DNA of 64,000 bases from Acetobacteraceae bacterium (GTDB lineage Bacteria > Pseudomonadota > Alphaproteobacteria > Acetobacterales > Acetobacteraceae): assembly GCA_947475245.1 (NCBI GenBank), contig CANJLW010000004.1, positions 124,001 through 188,000 of the forward strand, read 5' to 3'. The notes beneath the pieces are model-generated. The model saw only the letters and a program-made list of their open reading frames with translations, was not told where the DNA came from and searched no databases. Numbering within the stretch: position 1 is the stretch's first letter; the number at the start of each line of letters is the position of its first letter. A program made the translations under genes and the position numbers. Shown in pieces: positions 18,848 through 27,567 of this stretch.

Positions 18848-20338
18848 ATGACCGACCGCCCGGAAAAACGCGCAAACGACGCCGAACTCGCCGCCATCGT
18901 GCGACATTTCCAGAATGCCCGTATTCTCGTCATCGGCGACATCATCCTTGATCGCTACGTTATCGGCGGCGTTCAGCGCCTGTCGCCGGAAGCGCCGATC
19001 CCGGTGCTGCGCCCCACCAGCACCCGTGCCACACTCGGCGGCGCGGCCAACGTCGCGCTTAACATCGCCACGCTCGGCGGCAACGCGACGCTGATCGGCG
19101 TTATCGGCGACGACGACGCCGGACGCGCGGTAACCGACCTGCTCGATGAAACACCCGGGATCGCGCACAACCTGATCGCGGTGCGCAGCCGCCCCACAAC
19201 CGCGAAGACACGCTTCATGGCCGGCGCGCACCAGTTGCTGCGCCTGGATGAGGAAACCAACGCCCCGGTCGACGATCACACCGCCCAACGCCTCCTCGGC
19301 GCGATCGAAGCCGCGCTGCGCACGAACGACATCGTCATCCTGTCGGACTATGCCAAGGGCGTGCTCACCGACCATGTCCTGCGCGAATCCCTGACCCTGA
19401 CAACCGCCGCCGGCCGCCTGGTCATTGCCGATCCCAAGCGCACCGACTTCAGCGCCTATCGCGGCGTGTCGGTCCTGACCCCGAACGAACACGAGGTCCG
19501 CGCCGGCACCCATATAGACGCCGAACACGATGCCGAAGCCGACCGCGCCGGGCGAGCAGCTTTGGAGGCAACGGGCGGCGCCGCGGTGCTGGTGACGCGT
19601 TCGGCCAAGGGCCTTACGCTCGTGCGCCGCGACTGCCCCGCACTGCATCTGCCCACCCGCGCGCGCGAAGTCGCCGACGTCTCCGGTGCCGGAGATACCC
19701 TCGTCGCGGCACTCGCCGTTGCCCTGGGTGCCGGGGCGGAACTGCCCGACGCCGCCATGCTCGCCAATGCCACCGCCGGTATTTCGGTCGGCAAACAAGG
19801 CACCGCCACCGTCAGCCGCCAGGAGCTGCTCGGCGTACTACATTTGCAGGATCTCGTCGCCACCGACCGCAAGGTCGTGGATTGGGACGGTGCCATCGCG
19901 CAAACCGCCGCATGGCGCGCCGCCGGCCTGCGCGTCGGCTTCGCCAATGGCTGCTTCGACCTGATCCACCCCGGCCATGTCCGCCTGTTGAGCGAAGCGC
20001 GCGCCGGGTGCGATCGCCTGGTCGTCGCGCTGAACACCGACGCCTCCGTCAGTCGGCTGAAAGGCCCCACGCGGCCTGTCCAATCAGAAGCATCGCGCGC
20101 CATCGTCATGGCCTCGCTCGCGCCGGTCGATCTTGTCACGCTGTTCGACCAGGACACGCCGCTGGAACTGATCAAGGCGCTGCGGCCGGATGTGTTGGTC
20201 AAGGGGTCGGACTATACCGTCGATCAGGTGGTCGGCGGCGACCTGGTACAGGGCTGGGGCGGTCGCGTGCTGCTGGTGACCCTGGAAGAGGGTCACAGCA
20301 CCACCGGCACGATCCGCCGCATGGCGCTGCCGGGATGA
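18848..20338 (+). CDS. hldE: Bifunctional heptose 7-phosphate kinase / heptose 1-phosphate adenylyltransferase
   Basis: About 496 residues from ATG 18848; the ORF-track start 22 codons upstream lies in the divergent promoter region. The N-terminal PfkB kinase domain shows LGGAANVALNIA near residue 60 and the catalytic GAGDTLVAALA near 282. The C-terminal cytidylyltransferase-like domain shows ANGCFDLIHPGHVRLL near 367. HldE phosphorylates D-glycero-D-manno-heptose 7-phosphate and later activates the 1-phosphate with ATP, giving the ADP-heptose precursor for lipopolysaccharide core. gmhA, gmhB and hldD are not in the window. It overlaps the following PPOX gene by four bases. Confidence 0.96.
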   Translation: MTDRPEKRANDAELAAIVRHFQNARILVIGDIILDRYVIGGVQRLSPEAPIPVLRPTSTRATLGGAANVALNIATLGGNATLIGVIGDDDAGRAVTDLLDETPGIAHNLIAVRSRPTTAKTRFMAGAHQLLRLDEETNAPVDDHTAQRLLGAIEAALRTNDIVILSDYAKGVLTDHVLRESLTLTTAAGRLVIADPKRTDFSAYRGVSVLTPNEHEVRAGTHIDAEHDAEADRAGRAALEATGGAAVLVTRSAKGLTLVRRDCPALHLPTRAREVADVSGAGDTLVAALAVALGAGAELPDAAMLANATAGISVGKQGTATVSRQELLGVLHLQDLVATDRKVVDWDGAIAQTAAWRAAGLRVGFANGCFDLIHPGHVRLLSEARAGCDRLVVALNTDASVSRLKGPTRPVQSEASRAIVMASLAPVDLVTLFDQDTPLELIKALRPDVLVKGSDYTVDQVVGGDLVQGWGGRVLLVTLEEGHSTTGTIRRMALPG

Positions 20339-20727
20339 CGGGTTCCCCCGGGTTCAAGGCCTTGATCGGCAAGCGCTATTTGAGCCTGGAAACCAGACGC
20401 AAGAACGGAATCGCGGTACGCACCCCGGTCTGGTTCGCCGCGTCCGCCGATGATCCCGACACGCTTTATGTCTATTCGCGACCGGACGCCGGCAAGGTCA
20501 AACGCCTGCGGGCCGACGGCCGAGCGCGCATCGCGCCGTGTGGCGTCGCGGGGAGAATAACCGGCAGTTGGATCGACGCGCGAGCGACGATCGCGGCAGG
20601 CCCCGCCGCCACCGCAGGCATGGCGCTGCTGGACCGCAAATACTGGCCGTGGAAGCGGATCGGCGACATGTTCACTCGCCTGAGGTCGAGACCGCCGAGC
20701 GCGGTGATCGCGATCCGTCCCGCTTAG
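20335..20727 (+). CDS. PPOX-class (F420/FMN-type) split-barrel oxidoreductase-like protein
   Basis: A 130-residue protein, starting at the ATG overlapping the hldE stop; the ORF track hides it in a longer shadow frame. The sequence has GKRYLSLETRRKNGIAVRTPVWFA, then a YSRPDAGKVKRLRADGRARIAPC segment and a GSWIDARATI segment, the order seen in PPOX-class F420-dependent family proteins. Such proteins bind FMN, F420 or heme in a split beta-barrel; the cofactor here is unknown. Its 3' end overlaps the convergent Hint-glycosyltransferase gene by four bases. Confidence 0.82.
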   Translation: MTGSPGFKALIGKRYLSLETRRKNGIAVRTPVWFAASADDPDTLYVYSRPDAGKVKRLRADGRARIAPCGVAGRITGSWIDARATIAAGPAATAGMALLDRKYWPWKRIGDMFTRLRSRPPSAVIAIRPA

Positions 20728-23700
20728 CCGGCCTTCCGCGTCTTCTTCTTCTCCCAGACCACGACCGGCAGCTTCGGCATCACCCGCTTCTCCGGCTTCG
20801 TCCAGACCATGACCGGCAGGCGACGGGCAATCGGCTCCACCACCGGTTCCACGTCCACAGTCTCCAGCCCCACCGCGCGTTCCATGGCCGAACGCACAGA
20901 GGCCGTCGCGTAGTGCCGTTCGATCATCGTCAGCCCGGCCGCGGCGCGGGAGCGGTTCAGTCCGGATTGGTGATGCAGATCGCAGATCATTTCCGCCATC
21001 GCTTCCGGCGAATGCGCGACAAGATCAAGCAGTGGACCGGACAGCGGCAGTCCTTCCGCCGCGATCGGCGACATCACGCAGGGCAGACCCGCCGCAAAAC
21101 TATCGAGCACCTTGCCCTTGAGCCCGGCGCCGAACCGCAGCGGCGCCACCGTCAGTCGCACCGTGTCGAACACTTCGTCCAACCGTCCGACCTGACCGAC
21201 AAAGCGCATCCGCGCATCCATCGACGCCGCCAGCTTCGACGGCCAGTCGGGCCCGACGATCAGACACGCCATATCCGGGTCGCGCGCCCATACCAACGGC
21301 ATCACAACGTCGTGCAGCCAGCGCACCGCGTCGGGGTTCGGCGCATGACGATACCCGCCGACGAAGGCGATATCCGCCCGCTTACGCAGTGGCACCAGCC
21401 GTTTACGCGCCGTCACGGCCCAGGGCACGACATGCACCCGCGCGCCCGGAGCCTCCGCCGCCAGGTAAGCCGCTTCCTCGGCGGAATGCGTGATCACCGC
21501 GTCCACCTGCCGCATCGCGGCCAGTTCCCGCCGCTTCAGCATCATCGCATCCTGCGCCTGTTCGGCGTTGGCATGCACCGCCGCCTGACGCGCCAGACGC
21601 ACATGATGCAGATCGGCCACACTGTATAAAATCCGCGCCCGAGGCTGCCAGCCGCGCGCCATCGCCGCATAGGTTTCCGCGTTCGACAGCCGGTGCAGAT
21701 AGACCAACTCGTACGTGTTCTGCTTGCGCCGCAGCAATTCCTCGACCGAGGCGATTTGCGGCGCGCGATGGCAGATGACACCCCAGGCCCGCAGCGCCGC
21801 CGCCGCCTCGTCGGCCCGTGCCAGCTCTCGGGCGGCGACGAACTCCACCTCCCACCCCAGCGCCTGCAACGCCTCGATATGGCCCAACACCGCGTTGGAC
21901 CCCGCGTCGCGATCCCTGCGCGGAATACGGTCGTCAACAATCAACGCCCGCTTCTTCCGCGCCCCGCCGGTCGGTGCCCAGGCGATCAACCGGTCGTCGC
22001 CCGGCTTGTCCGGACGGAACGCCGACCGCAGGCGGCGCACATCTTCCACCCCATCCAGCAGCGTCGCCATCATTGCATCCAGGGTCGACGCATCGCCCGC
22101 CACTCCGATCGCGGTATCGATGGCGCGACGAGCGTCTTTCAGCAGGTCCTTGCGATCGTAAGGCTCGACCACCAGCGGAGACCCCGGCAGTTCCTTGCCG
22201 TCCGTCACCCGGCGCACGCGCAATTCATGCCGTGTCAGTGGCGACAGGCTGCGGGCCAACCGCAATTCGAAGCCGTGCCGGCCATCGCCGATGCCCGCCG
22301 CTTCGAGATCGCCGCGAAAGCGATTGGCGGTGACGCGCGCGATCAGCCCGTCGCCGTCCAGGACTTCCAGAGTCACCGGGCTGTCGGGTCGCGTCGGATC
22401 GAATGCCCAGCCGACGATGGACGTGCCTTCTACCCCGTCCAAACTGCCTTGCAGCGGGCCGCTGCGCGCGGTGTCGATGGTTTCGATGCCGGCGCGCGCA
22501 TCGATCGTATGGCGCACACGGTCCAGGATCGGGCCGGATTCGATGCGCGGCGCGCAGAACTGCCACTTCGCGGCGGTATCCGTGGGATACAGCGCACCGT
22601 ATTCCTGCGCGTTGTGGAACATCCCGCGACTGTCGCAATCGACGAAGGTTTCCGCCGGCGCGCTCTCGGCGAAGATCACATCGTGCTGTTCAAGCTCGAT
22701 ATGGAAGTAGCGGATCGGGTCAATGTCGGGGCAACGCACGACCGACACGCCGTTGACCAGATGTTCCGCCTGGATCAGCACGTCGTCGAAGAACATCGCG
22801 TGCAGCGGCGACACATACAGATCGCGCGCCGGAATGCCGCGCCCCAGCGCGCCTTCCTTGATCAGGATGGGGATGACGTCGCGATTGCCGGCGGCGAAGG
22901 CCGAGGCATAGGCGCGCTTGCCGATCCACTTGATCGGTTTGGCCTCTCCCGACAGGGTCATGACCCGATCGCCGATCGCCAGTTGCTCCACCAGAATCTC
23001 GCCGCGATCCGTGCGGATGCGAGTCCCCGCGAGGTAGCAGGGCGTGGTGTTCTCGGTGATGAAGCTGTTGCCGCCGGAATTGCTGAAGTGGAAGAAGTTG
23101 CCGGCGTAGCTCTGGTTCGGGTCCAACGTCACATTCAGCGGCCCGCCGGACGACAGGCTGATCTTCAGCGTGTTGGTGTTGACGATGTCGGTCGCCGTCA
23201 CGGTCTGGCCCAGGACCTCGATCGTCTGTCCCGCGACCATGCCGGAAATCACGTTGGTCGGCGTCGCCGCCGTTCCGAACGCCAGAACGTCGCCTGTCCC
23301 GGACCCAAAGCTGATCGTGCCCGTGCCCGCGATTCCCGCCGCGCCCAGGATGACGGTGCCGGAGTTGATCAGCAGCCCCTTCGATCCGCCCAATCCGCCC
23401 GTTCCGCCCAGGGTCAGCGACGACCCGGCGGCGAGACTGATAGTCCCCTTGGTGGCCGCGTTCACATTGCCCGAGAACGTGAACGAATAAGGGTTGTTGC
23501 CGAAGGAATCGATGCCGCCGGTATTGATCGCCGTCAGCGCGTTCAGCGCCGCCGTCTCGGTCCCCAGCGTGAAACTGTTGTAGATCACAGCCGCCTTGCC
23601 GGCGGAATCCTGCACGACCGACAACCCCGTCGTCGGCCCGCCGGAATACTTGATCGATTCCGAGGTTCCGCCGCTGGTGATCTTCAACACACCGCTGGTA

Positions 23701-25301
23701 ACCGACACCGATGGTGTGCCCGTATAAGTCAGCCCGGCGAAATCAAGCACGTTGCCCGCCGAGAAGGCAGACACAGTATTCGCCAGCGTGCCGCCACTGG
23801 CCAGCGCCGTTGATTCGATCTGCAACCGGCCGAACAGCGTGCCAAAGGTAATGGCGGCGTTGCCGGCCGCGGTCGCGTTGGTCAGGTCCAGCGTGCCGCC
23901 GCCGCCGATATTGGCGACGCCGTTGATCAGATTGGCGGCGCTGAGGACCACCTTACCCGCGCCACCGACGACAATGGTTCCGGTGTTCGAACCGTTGCCG
24001 GCGCCCTTTTGGTCGATAATCGTATCGGCGACGGTCACCGATTGTCCGACACCCGGCGAGAACGTAATCGCCTGACCCGACCCATACAGGAAGATGCCAC
24101 TGCCGAACGCGGAACCGCTCGTTCCGGCGTTGGAATGCGCGCCGGTCCCGCCGGCGCCGCCGGTGACCGAACCGCCGGAGACCGTGCCCGTCTGAAAGAT
24201 CAGGCTGCCGCCCTTATAGACGAAGATACCGCCGCCCGCGCCCACCCCGCCGCCGCCGCCGCCGCCGTACAGCGCATGGCCGGCGAAGACACCGCCGGTC
24301 CCGCCGCCAAAACCCGCGGCGCCGTTGCTGCCACTGCCGCCGCCCCAGCCGCCAACGCCGTAGTCGCCGCCGCCGCCGCCGCCGAAGCCGCCCTTGCCCG
24401 CCGAGGACAGCCCGCCGCCGCCGCCGCCGCCAAACCCGCCGGCACCGCCAGTGCTGCCGTAAATACCACTCGCCGAAGTACCCGCCGACCCGCCGATGCC
24501 GCCGCCGCCGGCCGCGCCGCCGATGGTAACCAGAACGCCGTTATGCGCCGTCGTGCCAAACCCGCCGCCGCCGCCCTCGATCCCGCCCGAACCCTTGCTG
24601 CCGCTCGCCGCGCCCGCGCCGCCGCCGCTCGCATTGTCGATAATCCCCGCGCCCGCCGTGGTCGCGCCCGTAGGCGTGGCACCGACCGCCGTGCGGCCGA
24701 TGCCGCCGCCGCCGCCGCTGCCCTGAGCGCCGCCGCTAGCTGCCGCGAACCCGCCGCCGGCACCGCCCATGCCGCCGCCGCCGGCATAGAACCCATTCGC
24801 GGTATACGCGCTCGACCCCGCCGTCGAATTGCCGCCCGCGCCGCCGACCGCCTTGTTTCCGGTGAAATAAACGCTGCTGAGGGTCACGACCGCGGTCTTA
24901 CCGACAAACAACCCGCCGCCCAGCCCAGCCCCGCCGCCGCCCGCGAAGCTCGGCGAATTGCCGCCCGCTCCACCCGTCGCGACCGCGTTCTTAATTGTCA
25001 GGTTGTTGACCTGAACGTTGCCGCCATAGGCAAACAAGCCGCGGAACGTGTTCGTCCCGTTGGTGCCGATCAGAGTATGGCCCGCCCCCTCGATCACCAG
25101 GGTCACGCCGGTTTTCAGGTTGATCGCCGTCAAATCGGGCAGAACCGTCGCGCCGTTCAGGACCGTCGTCAGATTGCCTTCGGTGATATCCGCCCCGAAA
25201 GTAACCGCGTACGTCCCGGCGACCGCCGTGGCGTTTATGTTCTGGATCGCGGTATCAAGTGCCGCTTCCGTCGAAACGGTGCCAACATTGGTGATCGCCA
25301 T
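20724..25301 (-). CDS. Glycine-rich repeat protein fused to Hint domain and GT4 glycosyltransferase
   Basis: A 1525-residue single open frame. Residues 1-754 form a beta-type region with a very Gly-rich stretch (about 95-400, many GGGGG/GGAGG) and no Sec signal; it starts MAITNVGTVSTEAALD, like other Hint-carrying surface proteins. A Hint_2 domain begins at Cys755 (CYLAGTRIRTDRGEI) and runs to about 905, with VSPLHAMFFDD and YFHIELEQHDVIFAE. A GWA-type beta domain follows at about 945-1045. A GT4-like module occupies about 1114-1465 (FVGGYRHAPNPDAVRWL, GAGLKGKVLDSFAAGLPCV, near the C-terminal nucleotide-binding site). The tail is lysine-rich. Hint domains self-cleave in inteins and Hedgehog; whether this one does is unknown. 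The ribosome-binding site AGGAG lies about 10 bp upstream. Confidence 0.85.
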   Translation of the reverse strand: MAITNVGTVSTEAALDTAIQNINATAVAGTYAVTFGADITEGNLTTVLNGATVLPDLTAINLKTGVTLVIEGAGHTLIGTNGTNTFRGLFAYGGNVQVNNLTIKNAVATGGAGGNSPSFAGGGGAGLGGGLFVGKTAVVTLSSVYFTGNKAVGGAGGNSTAGSSAYTANGFYAGGGGMGGAGGGFAAASGGAQGSGGGGGIGRTAVGATPTGATTAGAGIIDNASGGGAGAASGSKGSGGIEGGGGGFGTTAHNGVLVTIGGAAGGGGIGGSAGTSASGIYGSTGGAGGFGGGGGGGLSSAGKGGFGGGGGGDYGVGGWGGGSGSNGAAGFGGGTGGVFAGHALYGGGGGGGVGAGGGIFVYKGGSLIFQTGTVSGGSVTGGAGGTGAHSNAGTSGSAFGSGIFLYGSGQAITFSPGVGQSVTVADTIIDQKGAGNGSNTGTIVVGGAGKVVLSAANLINGVANIGGGGTLDLTNATAAGNAAITFGTLFGRLQIESTALASGGTLANTVSAFSAGNVLDFAGLTYTGTPSVSVTSGVLKITSGGTSESIKYSGGPTTGLSVVQDSAGKAAVIYNSFTLGTETAALNALTAINTGGIDSFGNNPYSFTFSGNVNAATKGTISLAAGSSLTLGGTGGLGGSKGLLINSGTVILGAAGIAGTGTISFGSGTGDVLAFGTAATPTNVISGMVAGQTIEVLGQTVTATDIVNTNTLKISLSSGGPLNVTLDPNQSYAGNFFHFSNSGGNSFITENTTPCYLAGTRIRTDRGEILVEQLAIGDRVMTLSGEAKPIKWIGKRAYASAFAAGNRDVIPILIKEGALGRGIPARDLYVSPLHAMFFDDVLIQAEHLVNGVSVVRCPDIDPIRYFHIELEQHDVIFAESAPAETFVDCDSRGMFHNAQEYGALYPTDTAAKWQFCAPRIESGPILDRVRHTIDARAGIETIDTARSGPLQGSLDGVEGTSIVGWAFDPTRPDSPVTLEVLDGDGLIARVTANRFRGDLEAAGIGDGRHGFELRLARSLSPLTRHELRVRRVTDGKELPGSPLVVEPYDRKDLLKDARRAIDTAIGVAGDASTLDAMMATLLDGVEDVRRLRSAFRPDKPGDDRLIAWAPTGGARKKRALIVDDRIPRRDRDAGSNAVLGHIEALQALGWEVEFVAARELARADEAAAALRAWGVICHRAPQIASVEELLRRKQNTYELVYLHRLSNAETYAAMARGWQPRARILYSVADLHHVRLARQAAVHANAEQAQDAMMLKRRELAAMRQVDAVITHSAEEAAYLAAEAPGARVHVVPWAVTARKRLVPLRKRADIAFVGGYRHAPNPDAVRWLHDVVMPLVWARDPDMACLIVGPDWPSKLAASMDARMRFVGQVGRLDEVFDTVRLTVAPLRFGAGLKGKVLDSFAAGLPCVMSPIAAEGLPLSGPLLDLVAHSPEAMAEMICDLHHQSGLNRSRAAAGLTMIERHYATASVRSAMERAVGLETVDVEPVVEPIARRLPVMVWTKPEKRVMPKLPVVVWEKKKTRKAG

Positions 25302-25361
25302 TGGCGCCTGCTCCTGAATTCTTAATCCGTCCCCGATCCGCGCCCTTCCAAGTCGTCACGA

Positions 25362-25379
25362 TACGTCAGGCATGACGTA
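25362..25379. promoter_or_regulatory. Palindrome TACGTCA-GGCA-TGACGTA upstream of the Hint fusion gene
   Basis: Seven-base perfect inverted arms around a four-base spacer, 61-78 bp upstream of the start codon of the 1525-residue gene. Position and symmetry suggest an operator; the regulator is unknown. Confidence 0.35.
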
Positions 25380-25534
25380 CGTTCGAATACTCACAGGGCG
25401 CTTCGATCCCGGTCACTCTGGCACGCGATCAGATGGGTATGCAATGGAGGGGTGCGCCGATATTTGTGAAAATTAACGACACCCCCTGGGGCTAAAGTCA
25501 ACTATTTGATTTATATAACAATTCCGACCCACCT

Positions 25535-25561
25535 GCTCTCCCGCCGCACGGGTGGGAGAGC
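25535..25561 (-). terminator. Hairpin after the sulfotransferase gene (REP-like)
   Basis: Arms GCTCTCCC-CG and CG-GGGAGAGC pair around a small loop 19 bp past the sulfotransferase stop on the minus strand. No T-run follows. The CTCTCCC/GGGAGAG core resembles the palindromes near fdhD, so this may be a dispersed REP-type element rather than a true terminator. Confidence 0.35.
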
Positions 25562-25579
25562 GATTGTTCATTGTCTGGC

Positions 25580-26410
25580 TTAAATGACGGTAACGCCCCG
25601 CACATTGATCTCGGGATTCAACCAAAACGAGTCGTTCTCGACCCGCCGCACCAAATCCGGCGGCAACACCGTCTGCCGGGTCACGGGCCGTACCGACCGG
25701 CCAACCTCATGTAGCCCGGGCGCGCCCAGCCTGGCATCGAACTCCGAAGCCTCAAATTGGATGTTTTCAAAATCGTGGGCGAACGGAGGCTCCTCGATAA
25801 AGGCATAAACCGCCGCCAGGGCGCGCGCCGGATGGGTGGTCAGGGTTTCATAAGTCAGCAGCATCAATCGATCCGCCTCCTCCCCAAAATACGCCTCCCG
25901 CAAGGCATTCCAGGCAAAACCGACCATGCCGCTGCCCGCTCCCAACCCCTCCACCCGCGAATAGACCGTGCCCGTGGGATCGAAATTGAAAATCTTCGAC
26001 GGCTCGAAATGGTTGCGGCGAACCAAACGCTCAATGCTGTCCAGAATCCACGGCACGTTCCGCACGCAGGCGATCACGCGCGCCTTGGGATACAAAGCCT
26101 TGATCGTCGGTAGTTTCGAACACCACAGGCGATTGGTATCGAACACCACCTGATCGGCGTGCTCCCGCGCGTAATACGCGGACACCACCGCGCGCAGCAC
26201 CGACTCCCGCCGTTCGTTATCAATGAACACCGATGTCTCGTTCTCCTGGCTCATTTGCCGCAGCATCGCGGTAAGCAACGAGCCGACCGGGCTGGTCATA
26301 CCGGCGTGAAACCTAGTATTCTGACGGAGGATCGCGGCAAGCAGGGTAGAACCCGATCGTGGCAGACCGGAAATGAAATGGATCCCGTTGTTCAATGTAT
26401 CCTCCCGCAT
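25580..26410 (-). CDS. PAPS-type sulfotransferase family protein
   Basis: A 276-residue protein. The N-terminal GLPRSGSTLLAAILRQN (about residues 15-31) is the 5'-phosphosulfate-binding loop of sulfotransferases, and VIACVRNVPWILDSIERLVRR near residue 115 matches the 3'-phosphate-binding strand and helix. These enzymes move sulfate from PAPS to hydroxyl groups of glycans, proteins or small molecules and release PAP. There is no signal peptide, so action is cytosolic. It lies just upstream of the Hint-glycosyltransferase gene on the same strand, and cysQ, which degrades PAP, is in the same region. The acceptor is unknown. Confidence 0.88.
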   Translation of the reverse strand: MREDTLNNGIHFISGLPRSGSTLLAAILRQNTRFHAGMTSPVGSLLTAMLRQMSQENETSVFIDNERRESVLRAVVSAYYAREHADQVVFDTNRLWCSKLPTIKALYPKARVIACVRNVPWILDSIERLVRRNHFEPSKIFNFDPTGTVYSRVEGLGAGSGMVGFAWNALREAYFGEEADRLMLLTYETLTTHPARALAAVYAFIEEPPFAHDFENIQFEASEFDARLGAPGLHEVGRSVRPVTRQTVLPPDLVRRVENDSFWLNPEINVRGVTVI

Positions 26411-26518
26411 GGCATCGACCGAATGGGTTATATCCGCGCGCCCACGGTTTGTAGACCCCGCATTCCCGCCATCGTCGGGCGTGCTATGATCGGCGCAACA
26501 AAACGGGGAACGACCACC

Positions 26519-27565
26519 ATGATCGGGACAGATTTACGCCTTCGCCGCCGCCACGCCGTGCTCGGAGGACTCGCCGCCGGACTCGTCACACCGGCCATGG
26601 CGCAGAGCGACGCGCTGAAAGCCCTGTACGAAGCCGCCAAAAAAGAACGCGAGCTGACCTGGTACACGTCGCAAATCCTGGGCGAAACCGCGCAGCGCAT
26701 CGTCACCGCGTTCAACGTCCTGTATCCCGACATCAAGGTAAACCTGCTGCGCGCGTCCGGCCAGGTGCTGTACCAACGCGTGATGCAGGAATTGTCGATG
26801 AACGCGCTTCAGGCCGACGTCGTCAGCCTGTCCGACACCGGCGGCCAACAGGAAGAGCTGAAACAGGCAGGCCATTTCGCCCAGTATCGCCCCCTGCGGG
26901 CGCAGGAAGTCTCCCCCGCCTTCCAGAACGCCGACCCCGACAATTACTACCACATCACGGTCGTCGCCATCACGATCCTGGTTTACAATACCAACCTGAT
27001 CAAACCCGCCGACATGCCGAAAGCCTGGTCCGACCTCGCGGATCCCCGCTGGAAAGGCAAACTCGCCATCGGCCATCCCGGCTTTTCCTCCCTCGCCACC
27101 GCCTGGGTTACCAAGATGAACGCCCTGTATGGCTGGGGCTTCCTGGAAAAGCTGGCCAAGAACGATACGCAGGTAACCCGCAACATCAACGACACAACCA
27201 CGCTGGTCACCGCCGGGGAACGTGCCCTGGGCGTCACGCCCGCGCCCACCGCGCGCCCCGGCGTCGCCAAGGGCAACCCGATCGGCATCATCTACCCGTC
27301 CGACGGTGCCCTGCTTGCCGCCTCGCCGTCCGGCATCGTCAAGACCTCCAAACACCCCGCCGCCGCCCGACTGTTCATGGAATTCCTCCTCGGCCCCGAG
27401 TGCGGCAAGGTGATCGTCGCCGACTTCGGCGATTCCATTCGCCCCGACGTGCCGTCGCTGGGCGGACAATCCCTGGCCGACATTAAGACCGTCGCGCCGA
27501 CCGCGGCGGAGTCGAAATCCATGAGCAGCCTGGTCGAACCCTTCCGAAACCTGTTCGGCTTCTGA
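26519..27565 (+). CDS. ABC transporter substrate-binding protein, Fe(3+)-type family 1
   Basis: A 348-residue secreted protein, started at ATG 26519 behind a GGGGAA ribosome-binding sequence; the longer ORF-track start overlaps the divergent sulfotransferase region. The N-terminus MIGTDLRLRRRHAVLGGLAAGL has a twin-arginine-like signal ending near TPAMAQS. The mature part (KERELTWYTSQ, VYNTNLIKPADMPKAWSDLADPRWKGKL) is typical of the FbpA/AfuA-like periplasmic solute-binding family for ferric iron, but also of related phosphonate or polyamine-like binders. It is 2 bp upstream of the matching permease. Confidence 0.88.
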   Translation: MIGTDLRLRRRHAVLGGLAAGLVTPAMAQSDALKALYEAAKKERELTWYTSQILGETAQRIVTAFNVLYPDIKVNLLRASGQVLYQRVMQELSMNALQADVVSLSDTGGQQEELKQAGHFAQYRPLRAQEVSPAFQNADPDNYYHITVVAITILVYNTNLIKPADMPKAWSDLADPRWKGKLAIGHPGFSSLATAWVTKMNALYGWGFLEKLAKNDTQVTRNINDTTTLVTAGERALGVTPAPTARPGVAKGNPIGIIYPSDGALLAASPSGIVKTSKHPAAARLFMEFLLGPECGKVIVADFGDSIRPDVPSLGGQSLADIKTVAPTAAESKSMSSLVEPFRNLFGF

Positions 27566-27567
27566 TC

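Noticed and set aside
21693-23813. 706-codon plus-strand ORF
   Set aside because: Antisense to the Hint-GT fusion; composition is Arg/Gln/His-rich and it has no recognisable domain.
24000-24990. Glycine-rich stretch reminiscent of mycobacterial PE-PGRS proteins
   Set aside because: There is no PE domain, and the gene context and Hint domain are alphaproteobacterial.
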